Assembly (NCBI RefSeq): GCF_030817055.1 | Contig: NZ_JAUSYV010000001.1 | Coordinates: 954,001 to 1,018,000 of the forward strand | Origin: Bacillus sp. V2I10 | Lineage (GTDB): Bacteria > Bacillota > Bacilli > Bacillales > Bacillaceae | Reading direction: 5' to 3' | Length of the DNA: 64,000 nucleotides | Part shown: positions 18,781-26,764 of the stretch, piece by piece | Layout of the letters: each line of letters begins with the position of its first letter | Position numbering within the stretch: the first letter of the stretch is position 1 | Translations under genes and position numbers: made by a program | The notes under the pieces: generated by a model | Told to the model about the DNA's origin: nothing | Seen by the model: the letters and a program-made list of their open reading frames with translations, nothing else | The model's database searches: none

Positions 18781-19067
18781 ATCTTTAAAAGCTTTTTTAA
18801 CAGTTCGTTCTCAGCTTCTAATCGCTTTATTTTCTTTTGAGGATTTTCAATAGTAGATGAAGAGACTTTACCAGACCCACTTTTTCTTCCGCGTTTCTCT
18901 CTAAGACCAACAATTCCATCTTCACTAAACTGTTTAACCCACCGTTGTATGTTTTTTCGATGAATGTTTAATTCTCTGGAAACAGCTGAATAATTCTTCT
19001 TTTGATGATATAAATCCACCGCTTTTTTCTTAAACGATATATCATAAGTCTCTGCTTTTTTCTCCAT
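18777..19067 (-). CDS. IS3-family transposase OrfA (HTH protein)
   Basis: 96 aa. N-terminal helix-turn-helix (KKKAVDLYHQKKNYSAVSRELNIHRKNIQRWVKQF) and a C-terminal leucine-zipper-like stretch (KKIKRLEAENELLKKLLK). AGGAGGGGG precedes the ATG. Confidence 0.92.
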   Translation of the reverse strand: MEKKAETYDISFKKKAVDLYHQKKNYSAVSRELNIHRKNIQRWVKQFSEDGIVGLREKRGRKSGSGKVSSSTIENPQKKIKRLEAENELLKKLLKM

Positions 19068-19134
19068 AAAAAATACCCCCTCCTAGTAGACAGATTAATG
19101 CGCTTTTTTAAATGTGTCTACTATAAGGGGAGCA

Positions 19135-19406
19135 TACCAAAACTAGGATAGCGCCTTATTAATGTAATAAATTATTGAGTAAATCGTTTGGTTTTGAAAA
19201 AATTGATGTTAAGCAAGGGCAGCTAAGAAAGAACACTAAAAAATCTCCTCAAATCTTTAGTCGGGTGGTGAAATATAACTATATCTTTAGATTCAGGGGG
19301 AAGAAAATGAAAATTTTTAAAGTTGCTGGTTTATTTGTATTTAACATGAATACAGGTTAACGTTTTGAACTATTAACAGAATCCCTTAAGTTTCTATATC
19401 ATCCCC
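19135..19406. other. A+T-rich stretch between IS3 and citT
   Basis: No convincing gene. A 17-codon ORF at 19307-19360 (MKIFKVAGLFVFNMNTG) has a strong AGGGGGAAG ribosome binding site. It could be a peptide gene or a relic, and nothing supports expression. It is the right-hand edge of the region that separates citST from citM. Confidence 0.35.
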
Positions 19407-20084
19407 TTAAACAGGATAATATTTTCTCTCAGGCCTTCCGACAATTCCGTACACCACTTCCGCCTTTAATTGATTGACAGAGGAGAGATATTCCAGGTAT
19501 CTGCGTGCCGTTATCCGGGAAGCGCCTATTTCCTTAGCCACTTCTTCGGCAGAAAGCCCTTCTCTTTTTGCCTGAAGAACGGCATTCACTTTACCAAGTG
19601 TGATTTCATCAATTCCTTTTGGCAAACCTGTCCCTTTTCCGGATTTTTCATTTTTCCCCTTGCTAAAAAGAAGATCGATATATTTCTGATTCACTTGTTG
19701 ATCGGAAGACAGGAGAGAGTGCTTTTTTATGAATTTCTGAATGATATCGTCAAATCTCTCCCTGCTTACGGGCTTGATCAAATAATTCTCTACTCCATAG
19801 CTCAGGGCTTTTTCGAGGAACACCTTATCTGTTGCAGCTGTTATCATAATGATGCTTACCTTCGGAAACATCTCACGTATGAGGGGAAGCAGCTCAGATC
19901 CCAGCATATCAGGCAAATACACATCTAGAAGAAGTAAGTCGGGTTCTTTCATCTTCAGTAATTGAAGAGTTTGCTCTCCATTCAGTGATTTTCCGACCAC
20001 AATGATTTCGTTGAATGTTTCTAAAAACTTTTCATGTATATCGGCGATTCGGAAGTCGTCTTCCGCAATGGCTACTTTTATCAT
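19407..20084 (-). CDS. citT: CitT-type response regulator (CitB/DcuR family)
   Basis: 225 aa. Receiver domain with phosphoacceptor D54 (LLLDVYLP) and acidic pocket E8/D9/D10, the T of MITAA, and the K of IKPVSRERF. The C-terminal DNA-binding domain (GLSAEEVAKEIGASRITARRYLEYL) is typical of regulators partnered with CitA/DcuS kinases. B. subtilis CitT activates citM. It lies 20 nt after the kinase gene on the same transcript. Another C4- or C5-acid regulator is possible, but a citM gene on the same strand favours CitT. Confidence 0.85.
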   Translation of the reverse strand: MIKVAIAEDDFRIADIHEKFLETFNEIIVVGKSLNGEQTLQLLKMKEPDLLLLDVYLPDMLGSELLPLIREMFPKVSIIMITAATDKVFLEKALSYGVENYLIKPVSRERFDDIIQKFIKKHSLLSSDQQVNQKYIDLLFSKGKNEKSGKGTGLPKGIDEITLGKVNAVLQAKREGLSAEEVAKEIGASRITARRYLEYLSSVNQLKAEVVYGIVGRPERKYYPV

Positions 20085-20104
20085 TTCAAGTCTCAGCTCC
20101 CATC

Positions 20105-21688
20105 CTATTTCTTAGGAAGATACACCGTAAATACAGTCCCTGCTTCTGAATTACTTTGTACCTCAATAATCCCGTTCATTTCCTGTACAGCTTCTTCTGC
20201 ATTCGATAGACCAAAGCCCCTCGGTTCATTTCCATCTTTTGATGTAAAGCCTCTGTCAAATAGAAGAGGAATGTCTCTTTCGCTTATTCCTTTGCCATTG
20301 TCCTCAATCTCAAAGATGATATCACTTCCGATGTCTGTAACGAAAAGTTTAACCGCCGGAGATTCCACGCCATAAACGGCTTCGAAAGCGTTATCAATTA
20401 AGTTGCCAAGAATAACGATTAAGCTGGAAAGCTTAAAGTGTGATGGCAATTCTTCTAAATAACTGTCAGAAGCAATATCAAATTTCAGCTTCTTTTCTGA
20501 CGCTTTTCCGAGCTTCCCTAAAAGGATAGCCTGTACCTTGGTATCTTTGATCTGGTTAAAGACTACTGAATTTTGAAATTGCAGGACCTGCGTTTCACTT
20601 TTTATCATATTAATCGCCTGATCGTATTCACCAAGCTGAAGAAGGCCAGATAACACGTATAATTTATTGGTAAATTCATGTGTTTGGGAACGGAGATCTT
20701 CTGAATATCTTTTGACTTCCGATACGGTGTTTATCATCTGCTCAATTTCGGTTTTGTCGCGAAAAGAAGCAACAACTCCTCTTATCCCATTTTCATCAAT
20801 GAGTGGAGTGGTATTTACGATAACGGTTTTATCTTTCCAAACCATTTCTTTATCAACTTGCGGATTACCATGTTTTAAAACCTCATAAAGATAATCGGAA
20901 GGAAACAGTCCATCCACTTTCATATGCCTGACAGATCCGTTAATATGAAGGAGTTTCTTAGCCGGCTGATTCATCATTGTAATGAAGCCATCTTTATCTA
21001 TGGCTAAAATGCCCTCTTTTACCGCATGCAGCACAGTGTTTTTTTCTTTATAAAGAGCAGCAATTTCATACGGTTCGAGCCCCATAGTGTCCCTGCGGAT
21101 ATTGCTTGACAGCAAAATACTTCCGATAACGGATATAAAAAGGGCAAAAAGAGAAACAAGCAGGACTTTAACGAAGTTCTTCATGATTTGCTGGTTGATG
21201 TCTTCTAATAGAAATCCTACTGAAACGAGACCAATAATCTCTCCCTGTTTGTTAAAAATAGGAGATTTCCCTCTAAGAGACGGGCCAAGTGAACCATTAG
21301 CTTTTGAAACATAAAATTCCCCTTTGATAATGGCTCTATCGTTATCTCCTCCCGTCATTTTTCTCCCAATTTCTGACTTCATGGGATGTGAATAACGTGT
21401 GCCATCTTTATTCCCTACTACAATAAACTCAGCACCTGTTTGTTCCCTGATCTCTTCTGCTAAAGGCTGGATCGTTTCGGAAGGATTGCCAGTTTGAAAT
21501 GCATCGATAATGGTTGGCATGAGAGCGACAGTTTTTGATAACTCCAGTGCCATTCTTCCTTTATTTTCTTCGATTTGTTTGCTTTCCATATAGCTGAAAA
21601 ATCCTGTCAGCAGCAGGATCAATAATAATCCCAATAATAGAACCAGCCCGAGTATTTTAATCTGTAAAGGTATTTTTATCGTCTTCAG
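20105..21688 (-). CDS. citS: CitS-type sensor histidine kinase, probable CTG start
   Basis: 527 aa if started at the CTG at 21688. AGGAGG lies 8 nt before that codon, and the N-terminus then reads MKTIKIPLQIKILGLVLLLGLLL, a normal cytoplasmic tip plus first membrane helix. The next possible start, TTG 21634, has no RBS and cuts into the helix. An in-frame TAG closes the frame just upstream. After TM1 comes an extracytoplasmic PAS-like ligand domain, a second TM (VLLVSLFALFISVIGSILL), a cytoplasmic PAS (MNQPAKKLL), the H box (RSQTHEFTNKLYVLSG) and an ATPase domain (GNLIDNAFEAV, DNGKGI, GFGLSNAEEAV). It senses citrate or a related acid. Confidence 0.85.
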   Translation of the reverse strand: MKTIKIPLQIKILGLVLLLGLLLILLLTGFFSYMESKQIEENKGRMALELSKTVALMPTIIDAFQTGNPSETIQPLAEEIREQTGAEFIVVGNKDGTRYSHPMKSEIGRKMTGGDNDRAIIKGEFYVSKANGSLGPSLRGKSPIFNKQGEIIGLVSVGFLLEDINQQIMKNFVKVLLVSLFALFISVIGSILLSSNIRRDTMGLEPYEIAALYKEKNTVLHAVKEGILAIDKDGFITMMNQPAKKLLHINGSVRHMKVDGLFPSDYLYEVLKHGNPQVDKEMVWKDKTVIVNTTPLIDENGIRGVVASFRDKTEIEQMINTVSEVKRYSEDLRSQTHEFTNKLYVLSGLLQLGEYDQAINMIKSETQVLQFQNSVVFNQIKDTKVQAILLGKLGKASEKKLKFDIASDSYLEELPSHFKLSSLIVILGNLIDNAFEAVYGVESPAVKLFVTDIGSDIIFEIEDNGKGISERDIPLLFDRGFTSKDGNEPRGFGLSNAEEAVQEMNGIIEVQSNSEAGTVFTVYLPKK

Positions 21689-21926
21689 GCAGCATTCCTC
21701 CTACTATTAAATCCTTTTTTTCTTAATTTTATAAACTATTGAACTTATTAATAGAAAGAATACAAGTAAATTCTGCATACGTCAAAGAACCGTGTATTTT
21801 CAGGAATAGGCTGATCATCTTGCCTTTTTTCGTCTGATATGACAAACTCCCTCGAATCGGGCTTGTCAAAAGATAATGAGATACCCTAAAAAATCAGGAG
21901 CTCTCCGCCCTGGTCTTCCGAGAGAT

Positions 21927-23555
21927 TCAAGATCCCAATCTAGAAACTTCCTCTTCAATCCGGCTTAAATCAATCCGTTCAAATAATGGTTTAACGTCGC
22001 TTAGCTCAATTACTGAATCAAGCGGAGTATAGGTCCACGCATCAGCATAAAAGCCCATTATTTCTTGAATCTCATTGCTCGAAAATGGCAGAAATGGCTG
22101 CAGTAAAATAGATAAGTTTGCAATGGCGACGGTGCAAGTAAAGAGTGTTTTTTCACAATCAGCAGTGTTTTCTTTAACAGAAATCCAAGGCTTTTGCTCG
22201 TCAAAAAATTTATTTATGCGACGAATGAAAGAAAAGAGATGATCGAGAGCTGCTTTAAATTGTCCGCTTTCGATTTGGCTGCTAATCGTTTGATAGAGCT
22301 GCTTTATTTCCCGTTCAACTTCGTGGTCAAGAACAGCTGGTCTTACTATTGAAGAAAAAGACTTTTCGATAAACTTAAATGTCCGATTTACGAGATTTCC
22401 AAATGCACCGAGCAGCTCGCTGTTATGAGAGCGGATGAATTCACGCCATGAAAAATCGGTATCTCGCTTCTCAGGTGCATTAATGGTCAAGAAATAACGG
22501 ATGGAGTCCGGATGATAATCCTTAAGGATATCCGGAACCCAAACGGCCCAATTTCCGCTCGTTGATAACTTTTTCTTTTCAATCGTCAAGTATTCGCTTG
22601 AGATCATGCGATCCGGGAGTTTCAAGCCGCCAAGTCCCATTAATATTCCAGGCCAAATGATGGAATGAAATGGGATGTTGTCTTTTCCATGAACATAATA
22701 GGCTCTAGTATCTCCATCCCAAAATTTCAGCCAATCTTGCTGATTTTCATCAGACCACTGCTTACTTGCTGACAGGTAACCGGATACAGCTTCAATCCAG
22801 ACATATATTTTCTTCTCTTCATATCCCTTTACAGGAACAGGTACGCCAATCGGAAGATCTCTGGTGGCAGATCTGTCCAGAAGTCCCTCAGATAAATACC
22901 GCTGTGTCAGCTTAATGGCATTATCCCGCCACACCTGCGCATCTTCTGCTTTTTTTACATACACTTCAAGTTGTTCTTGCAAGGCTGAAAGCTCAAAGTA
23001 ATAATGTCCTGTCAGCTTGCCAAGAGGCTCATGACCGCAGAGCTTGCATTTTTTATCAGTCAGCCAAAGCGGGTCAAGAATACTTGCGCAGGCATCACAT
23101 TGATCTCCTCGTGCATGAGCTGAACAAATTGGGCAGATTCCTTCGACATACCGGTCAGGCAAAAATTGCTGACAATGTCCGCAGTATGCCTGCAGTGTTT
23201 CTTTTTCGTAAAGGAATCCGTTTTCCAGCAGGGAAAGAAAAATGTCCTGTACAGCTTGATGGTGATGCGGATGATCTGTGCGTGTATAGCAGTCGTAACT
23301 GAACCCGAGCTTTTGAAAGGAATCCGTAAATTCCTTATGATAACGGTCTGCGATAACATGAGCCGGAACATTTTCCTGTATGGCCCTGATTGAAATGGGG
23401 GTCCCATTGCAGTCACTTCCTGAGACATATAAAACATCTTCCCCTTTTAAACGATAATATCTTGCTAAAATATCTCCTGGCAATAGACTTGCGATATGAC
23501 CAATATGCAAGGATCCATTTGCGTAAGGCCATGCTCCTCCAATAAAAATAGACAT
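21927..23555 (-). CDS. metG: Methionyl-tRNA synthetase, two-zinc (MetRS2-like) short form
   Basis: 542 aa class I synthetase charging tRNA-Met. HIGH is exact (17-20). The KMSKS loop is divergent, KKLSTS (328-333). Between them are four CxxC knuckles (C125/C128, C141/C144, C153/C156, C170/C173), enough for two zinc sites. The C-terminal EMAP/Trbp111 tRNA-binding domain of the ~660-aa B. subtilis enzyme is absent. It is probably a second MetRS beside a housekeeping one. The ATG at 23555 follows AAAGGAGGAAAAATGAC; the ORF extends 8 codons further without an RBS. Controlled by the T-box leader directly upstream. Confidence 0.9.
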   Translation of the reverse strand: MSIFIGGAWPYANGSLHIGHIASLLPGDILARYYRLKGEDVLYVSGSDCNGTPISIRAIQENVPAHVIADRYHKEFTDSFQKLGFSYDCYTRTDHPHHHQAVQDIFLSLLENGFLYEKETLQAYCGHCQQFLPDRYVEGICPICSAHARGDQCDACASILDPLWLTDKKCKLCGHEPLGKLTGHYYFELSALQEQLEVYVKKAEDAQVWRDNAIKLTQRYLSEGLLDRSATRDLPIGVPVPVKGYEEKKIYVWIEAVSGYLSASKQWSDENQQDWLKFWDGDTRAYYVHGKDNIPFHSIIWPGILMGLGGLKLPDRMISSEYLTIEKKKLSTSGNWAVWVPDILKDYHPDSIRYFLTINAPEKRDTDFSWREFIRSHNSELLGAFGNLVNRTFKFIEKSFSSIVRPAVLDHEVEREIKQLYQTISSQIESGQFKAALDHLFSFIRRINKFFDEQKPWISVKENTADCEKTLFTCTVAIANLSILLQPFLPFSSNEIQEIMGFYADAWTYTPLDSVIELSDVKPLFERIDLSRIEEEVSRLGS

Positions 23556-23582
23556 GTCATTTTTCCTCCTTTTGAACATAAA

Positions 23583-23880
23583 AAAACCTCATCCATAGAC
23601 TTAAGTAAGTCTAAGGACGAGGTTTAAATTCGCGGTACCACCTTAGTTTGCAGACCATTCACATGATCTGCCTTTATCCGTACGGAGCACAAAAAAGTGT
23701 CGATACGTATGCTGTTGTAACGTCAGCCACCACGTCACAGCCTACAGATGATGACAGTTGACATCATGTTCGGTGTGAAGCTCGGAAGGTCATTTTCAGT
23801 GGCGGATTTCTTGCTTCTTTTCAGCTGCCGAAGCTCTCTGTACAGACGTCCGAATCACTTACTTTTCCTCGTCATTGCTT
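23583..23880 (-). ncRNA. T-box riboswitch of metG, specifier AUG
   Basis: Minus strand. The conserved AAGGTGGTACCGCG T-box is followed by a long terminator hairpin (AAACCTCGTCCTTAGACTT paired with AAGTCTATGGATGAGGTTT) and a T run. Stem I shows the AGAGAGC internal loop. In the 3' strand GAAAATGACC presents ATG (complement of 23791-23793) as the specifier codon, so it reads uncharged tRNA-Met. Confidence 0.92.
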
Positions 23881-23894
23881 TTCTTGTTTCATTT

Positions 23895-23923
23895 ATTTTA
23901 TCCAAAAAGAGGAAAGGTGTAAA
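23895..23923 (-). promoter_or_regulatory. Promoter of the T-box-metG transcript
   Basis: On the minus strand TTTACA (23918-23923), 17-bp spacer, TAAAAT (23895-23900), about 15 nt before T-box stem I. It lies just after the end of the upstream AAA gene. Confidence 0.65.
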
Positions 23924-23931
23924 TACTCAGA

Positions 23932-24666
23932 TTATTCTTCTTTAAAAAGCTCTTCCAAAAACCGATTGCGATTCTCCAAAAAATACTTTGTAATCTGATA
24001 ATGATCCGTCTCCGTATAATCGATTTCAGCTATGCGTTCCGAATCAAAGCTTAGTATATTTGCCCCGGGAAATCCAAGCAGGATAGGAGAATGTGTGGCA
24101 ATAATAAATTGCGTGTCACCGTCTTTTGTTAAGTCATGAATGATGCGGAGAAGGGTCAGCTGTCTTGATGGAGAAAGAGCAGCCTCTGGCTCATCCAGTA
24201 AATAAACAGCTTTCTTTCCGAAACGATTGAGAAAGAGGGATAAAAAAGATTCACCATGTGATTGATGATGGAGTGATTTACCGCCATACGGGCCAAAAAC
24301 GTCACCTGACAATGGCTCTTCATTTAATTCTTCCAGATAGGATGCAAACTGATAAAAGGACTCAGCTCTTAGGAAAAAGCCATTTTTAACTTTAGGCATC
24401 CAGGCAAGCTTGATATACTTTCCTAAATCAGATTGAGAGCTTCTGGTTTCATAAAGATGATGGCTGCCGCCAGCGGTATTAAACCCGCACTGATAGGCAA
24501 TGGCTTCCATCAATGTCGATTTGCCGGATCCATTTTCACCTGCAAAAAAAGTAACAGGGCTTTTAATTTTAAGTTCATCCAAATGTGAAATTGCAGGAAT
24601 AGAAAAAGGATACGCTTCAAACGAAGGAATCTCTTCTTTATTTAATTTGATTAATTTTAAAAACAT
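23932..24666 (-). CDS. Predicted AAA/ABC-type ATPase (COG3910-like)
   Basis: 244 aa soluble ATPase of the RecF/SMC-like AAA_21 type. Walker A GENGSGKST, ABC-like SHGESFLSLF, Walker B VYLLDEPEAALSPSRQ, and the switch His of IIATHSPILL. No partner nuclease or membrane domain is attached. The ATG at 24666 has CAGGTGA upstream; GTG 24675 is an alternative. It starts 50 nt after the esterase gene with no terminator between, so the SAM riboswitch in front of the esterase should control both. Function unknown. Confidence 0.75.
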   Translation of the reverse strand: MFLKLIKLNKEEIPSFEAYPFSIPAISHLDELKIKSPVTFFAGENGSGKSTLMEAIAYQCGFNTAGGSHHLYETRSSQSDLGKYIKLAWMPKVKNGFFLRAESFYQFASYLEELNEEPLSGDVFGPYGGKSLHHQSHGESFLSLFLNRFGKKAVYLLDEPEAALSPSRQLTLLRIIHDLTKDGDTQFIIATHSPILLGFPGANILSFDSERIAEIDYTETDHYQITKYFLENRNRFLEELFKEE

Positions 24667-24716
24667 GTTTATCACCTGCTCTTAGTTTAGCAGGAATGCC
24701 GGATGAAAGTCATTGG

Positions 24717-25487
24717 CTAAACGGAAATTTTGTAGAATGGATGACAGCACAAATGAATGTAATCCGAGGTTCTATCTGCAATGATTTCTTTATCGTAATC
24801 CATGGAAGCAACGTGATAGGAGTTAGTTAGACTGATGATTTTTTTCATAGATGATGAGACGTTTTCAAAAAGGGCATCGGAGCTGTCCGGAGGGACGACA
24901 TGGTCTTCTTCGGATTTAAAAACGAGCAGCGGACATGAGACTTCTGAAAGCTTTGGTTTTACAGATTTTATAAGATTAAGGAGATTATGAACGGCTGTAA
25001 TCGGAACAGCTGAGTAAGTAATTTCTTTGATTCCTTCTGCTTTTATATCCGGTTTTCCTTCTGCAATGAACCTTGGTTCAGTTAGATCTTCGAAAGACTC
25101 ATATCCAGGCACGCTTAAAGCAGCATTAATCGTAATCACACCGCTGATTTCTTTGTATTTGCCAGCTAAATGCACAGCTAGGATACCGCCCATAGATTGA
25201 CCTGCAATAAATACTTTCCGGCAGATTTTTTTCAGCTTTAAATAAGCCTGTTCAATGTCTTTGATCCAATCCAGATAACAGCAGGCTTCAAGCTCGTGAG
25301 CATCTGTACCGTGACCTTTTAACCGCGGGGCAAGGACGGTAAAGCCTTTATCAGCAAGCAGTTTTCCCAGTTCTCCTACACTTTGAGGTGTTCCGACAAA
25401 TCCATGGCAAAGCAAAATGCCAATCTCATTTCCTTTATAAAAAAAGCTTTCAGCACCTGGCAATACAGAGTAAATCGTTTCAGCCAT
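24717..25487 (-). CDS. Carboxylesterase/monoacylglycerol lipase-like alpha/beta hydrolase
   Basis: 256 aa, Est30-like. Oxyanion motif CHGFVGTP, nucleophile elbow GQSMGG, acid in KSEEDHVVP, and a likely catalytic His in NSYHVASMDYD. No signal peptide, so cytoplasmic. GGAGG sits 8 nt before the chosen ATG (25487). The 5' leader is a complete SAM-I riboswitch with terminator, which is unusual for an esterase and implies induction under methionine/SAM limitation. Substrate unknown. Confidence 0.8.
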   Translation of the reverse strand: MAETIYSVLPGAESFFYKGNEIGILLCHGFVGTPQSVGELGKLLADKGFTVLAPRLKGHGTDAHELEACCYLDWIKDIEQAYLKLKKICRKVFIAGQSMGGILAVHLAGKYKEISGVITINAALSVPGYESFEDLTEPRFIAEGKPDIKAEGIKEITYSAVPITAVHNLLNLIKSVKPKLSEVSCPLLVFKSEEDHVVPPDSSDALFENVSSSMKKIISLTNSYHVASMDYDKEIIADRTSDYIHLCCHPFYKISV

Positions 25488-25518
25488 TTTTGATTCCTCC
25501 AATTCATCAAATCATAAA

Positions 25519-25666
25519 AGAAAAACCCTCTCTTTCATTGGCTGTAAAGAGAGGGTTTTTCTCTATCAACCAAAGCACAGCAGCTTTGCTGGTGGGAGCA
25601 CCTTTCCGTTTGCCGGTGGTTGCTGTGAAGTCGCGGAGCCAGATCTCTCGTTCACTCTTGATAATT
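25519..25666 (-). ncRNA. SAM-I (S-box) riboswitch in front of the esterase
   Basis: Minus strand. P1 TTATCAA/TTGATAG; P2 GTGAA/TTCAC enclosing GAGAGATCTGGCTC; then the conserved ACAGCAACC; short P3 CCG/CGG; and AAGGTGCT..CCAGCA of P4. The aptamer ends near 25561. It is followed by the terminator AAACCCTCTCTTT/AAAGAGAGGGTTT with a T run (25521-25560). Confidence 0.92.
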
Positions 25667-25700
25667 TATTTAATTCTGATTGGTTTAGTTGGTTTTAACG

Positions 25701-25730
25701 ATCTTATCATGAGCAGCTTTTAACTGTCAA
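25701..25730 (-). promoter_or_regulatory. Promoter of the SAM-I/esterase/AAA transcript
   Basis: On the minus strand TTGACA (25725-25730), 18-bp spacer, TAAGAT (25701-25706), about 35 nt before the riboswitch P1. Confidence 0.7.
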
Positions 25731-25886
25731 TAAATTTTGAGGTCGTGAAAGCGGAGAACCAGCGATTTGAGTACCTCATTCACGCGCTTTTTTAAGGGGG
25801 ATGAAATCGCCGTGAAGCATTTGTCTTCACAAAAGACAAAAACAAGAGTAAAATACTTATATTCCAATCAGACAGGTGGGATTTAA

Positions 25887-26300
25887 GTGAATACCATTCC
25901 TAAACCTCTTGTATTAACGAATCAATGGTTTATTGTTTTATCCGTAGCATGCACCTGGATAATAGGATCCGGCTGGATTCTTCTTATACCTCTAATAGCA
26001 GGATTAATGGGGCTTCTTTTTAAATTTAATCCTATTATGAAGACAGCAAAGCTCTTTTTAAGAAAAAAGCCTTCAGAATACATTCCGGAGGATTTTGAGC
26101 AGCAGCAGTTTAATCAGCTGATTGCAGTCATCTGTCTTAGCCTTGGTTTTCTTGGCTATATGATGAATTGGATGACACTTGCCTATATCTTTACCGCTAT
26201 GGTCGCGCTTGCTGCATTCGTTGCCATATTAGGCTTTTGTGTTGGCTGCTTTATTCGTTTTCAGTGGCAGCAATACCGATACCGCAGGCATTCAAAGTAG
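25887..26300 (+). CDS. DUF4395-like membrane protein
   Basis: 137 aa with four hydrophobic helices (about 12-28, 30-48, 78-96, 98-124), a KPSEYIPEDF linker, and a Cys pair FCVGC followed by a basic tail. GTG start at 25887 with AGGTGGG upstream. Related proteins often accompany thioredoxin- or rhodanese-like genes. Here the neighbours are methionine/SAM genes, but it lies outside the flanking riboswitch units. Function unknown; family assignment from pattern only. Confidence 0.65.
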   Translation: MNTIPKPLVLTNQWFIVLSVACTWIIGSGWILLIPLIAGLMGLLFKFNPIMKTAKLFLRKKPSEYIPEDFEQQQFNQLIAVICLSLGFLGYMMNWMTLAYIFTAMVALAAFVAILGFCVGCFIRFQWQQYRYRRHSK

Positions 26301-26322
26301 TCATATTTTTTTAAAAAAAGTG

Positions 26323-26351
26323 TTGACTTTATGAAAATACCAGCGTAAAGT
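26323..26351 (+). promoter_or_regulatory. Promoter of the tandem SAM riboswitch/metNPQ transcript
   Basis: TTGACT (26323-26328), 17-bp spacer, TAAAGT (26346-26351), about 25 nt before the first riboswitch P1. Confidence 0.8.
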
Positions 26352-26376
26352 AGGACTCACATCGAAAATATGAAAC

Positions 26377-26548
26377 TTCTTATCACGAGAGGTGGAGGGA
26401 TTTGGCCCTTTGAAACCTCGGCAGCAGACTCAATCATGAGAACTGTGCCAACTCCAACAAGCGTGATTTCGCTTGAGAGATAAGAAGAGTGAACGGTCTT
26501 TTACCTATGATCTTACCCTCTTCTTGGCTTTCAGGAAGAGGTTTTTTG
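26377..26548 (+). ncRNA. SAM-I riboswitch, first of a tandem pair
   Basis: P1 CTTCTTATC (26377-26385) pairs with GATAAGAAG (26479-26487). The core has GGTGGAGGGATTTGGCCC, CGGCAGC, GTGCCAACTCCAACA. Its own terminator, CCTCTTCTTG/CAGGAAGAGG plus a T run, lies at 26517-26548. Confidence 0.93.
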
Positions 26549-26567
26549 TTTTCAAAAAATAAATAGA

Positions 26568-26737
26568 TTTCTTATCCAGAGAAGCGGAGGGACTGGCCTG
26601 ATGATGCTTCGGCAGCGGACTTTTTTAAATAGTACTGTGCCAATTCCAGCAGGCGAAAAGCCTGGGAGATAAGAAGAGACCTAGTGATTCTTTATGAATT
26701 CATGCCCTCTTCTTGTCGGATAGAAGAGGGTTTTTTT
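26568..26737 (+). ncRNA. SAM-I riboswitch, second of a tandem pair
   Basis: P1 TTTCTTATC (26568-26576) pairs with GATAAGAAG (26668-26676). The core has GCGGAGGGACTGGCC, CGGCAGC, GTGCCAATTCCAGCA. A second terminator, CCCTCTTCT/AGAAGAGGG with TTTTTTT, lies at 26705-26737. The metN RBS follows directly. Confidence 0.93.
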
Positions 26738-26764
26738 ATTTATAAATTAGCGGGAGGCGTACAT

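Larger units (their letters stand above)
17860..19134 (-). mobile_element. IS3-family insertion sequence, apparently intact
   Basis: 1,275 bp bounded by imperfect inverted repeats of about 34 bp; both start TG, share CCCCT and AGTAGACACA, and end in AAGCGCA. It holds orfA and orfB on the minus strand with a complete DDE set. CCAAAACT occurs at 17848-17855 and 19137-19144, flanking the element with 4 and 2 extra bases. It may be an 8-bp target duplication, which would be long for IS3. Confidence 0.9.

Noticed and set aside
19470..19928. 152-codon open frame on the + strand
   Set aside because: Antisense to citT, whose receiver and DNA-binding motifs are intact.
23060..23437. Alternative frames inside metG with Cys-rich peptides
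   Set aside because: They are out-of-frame readings of the zinc-knuckle region of metG.
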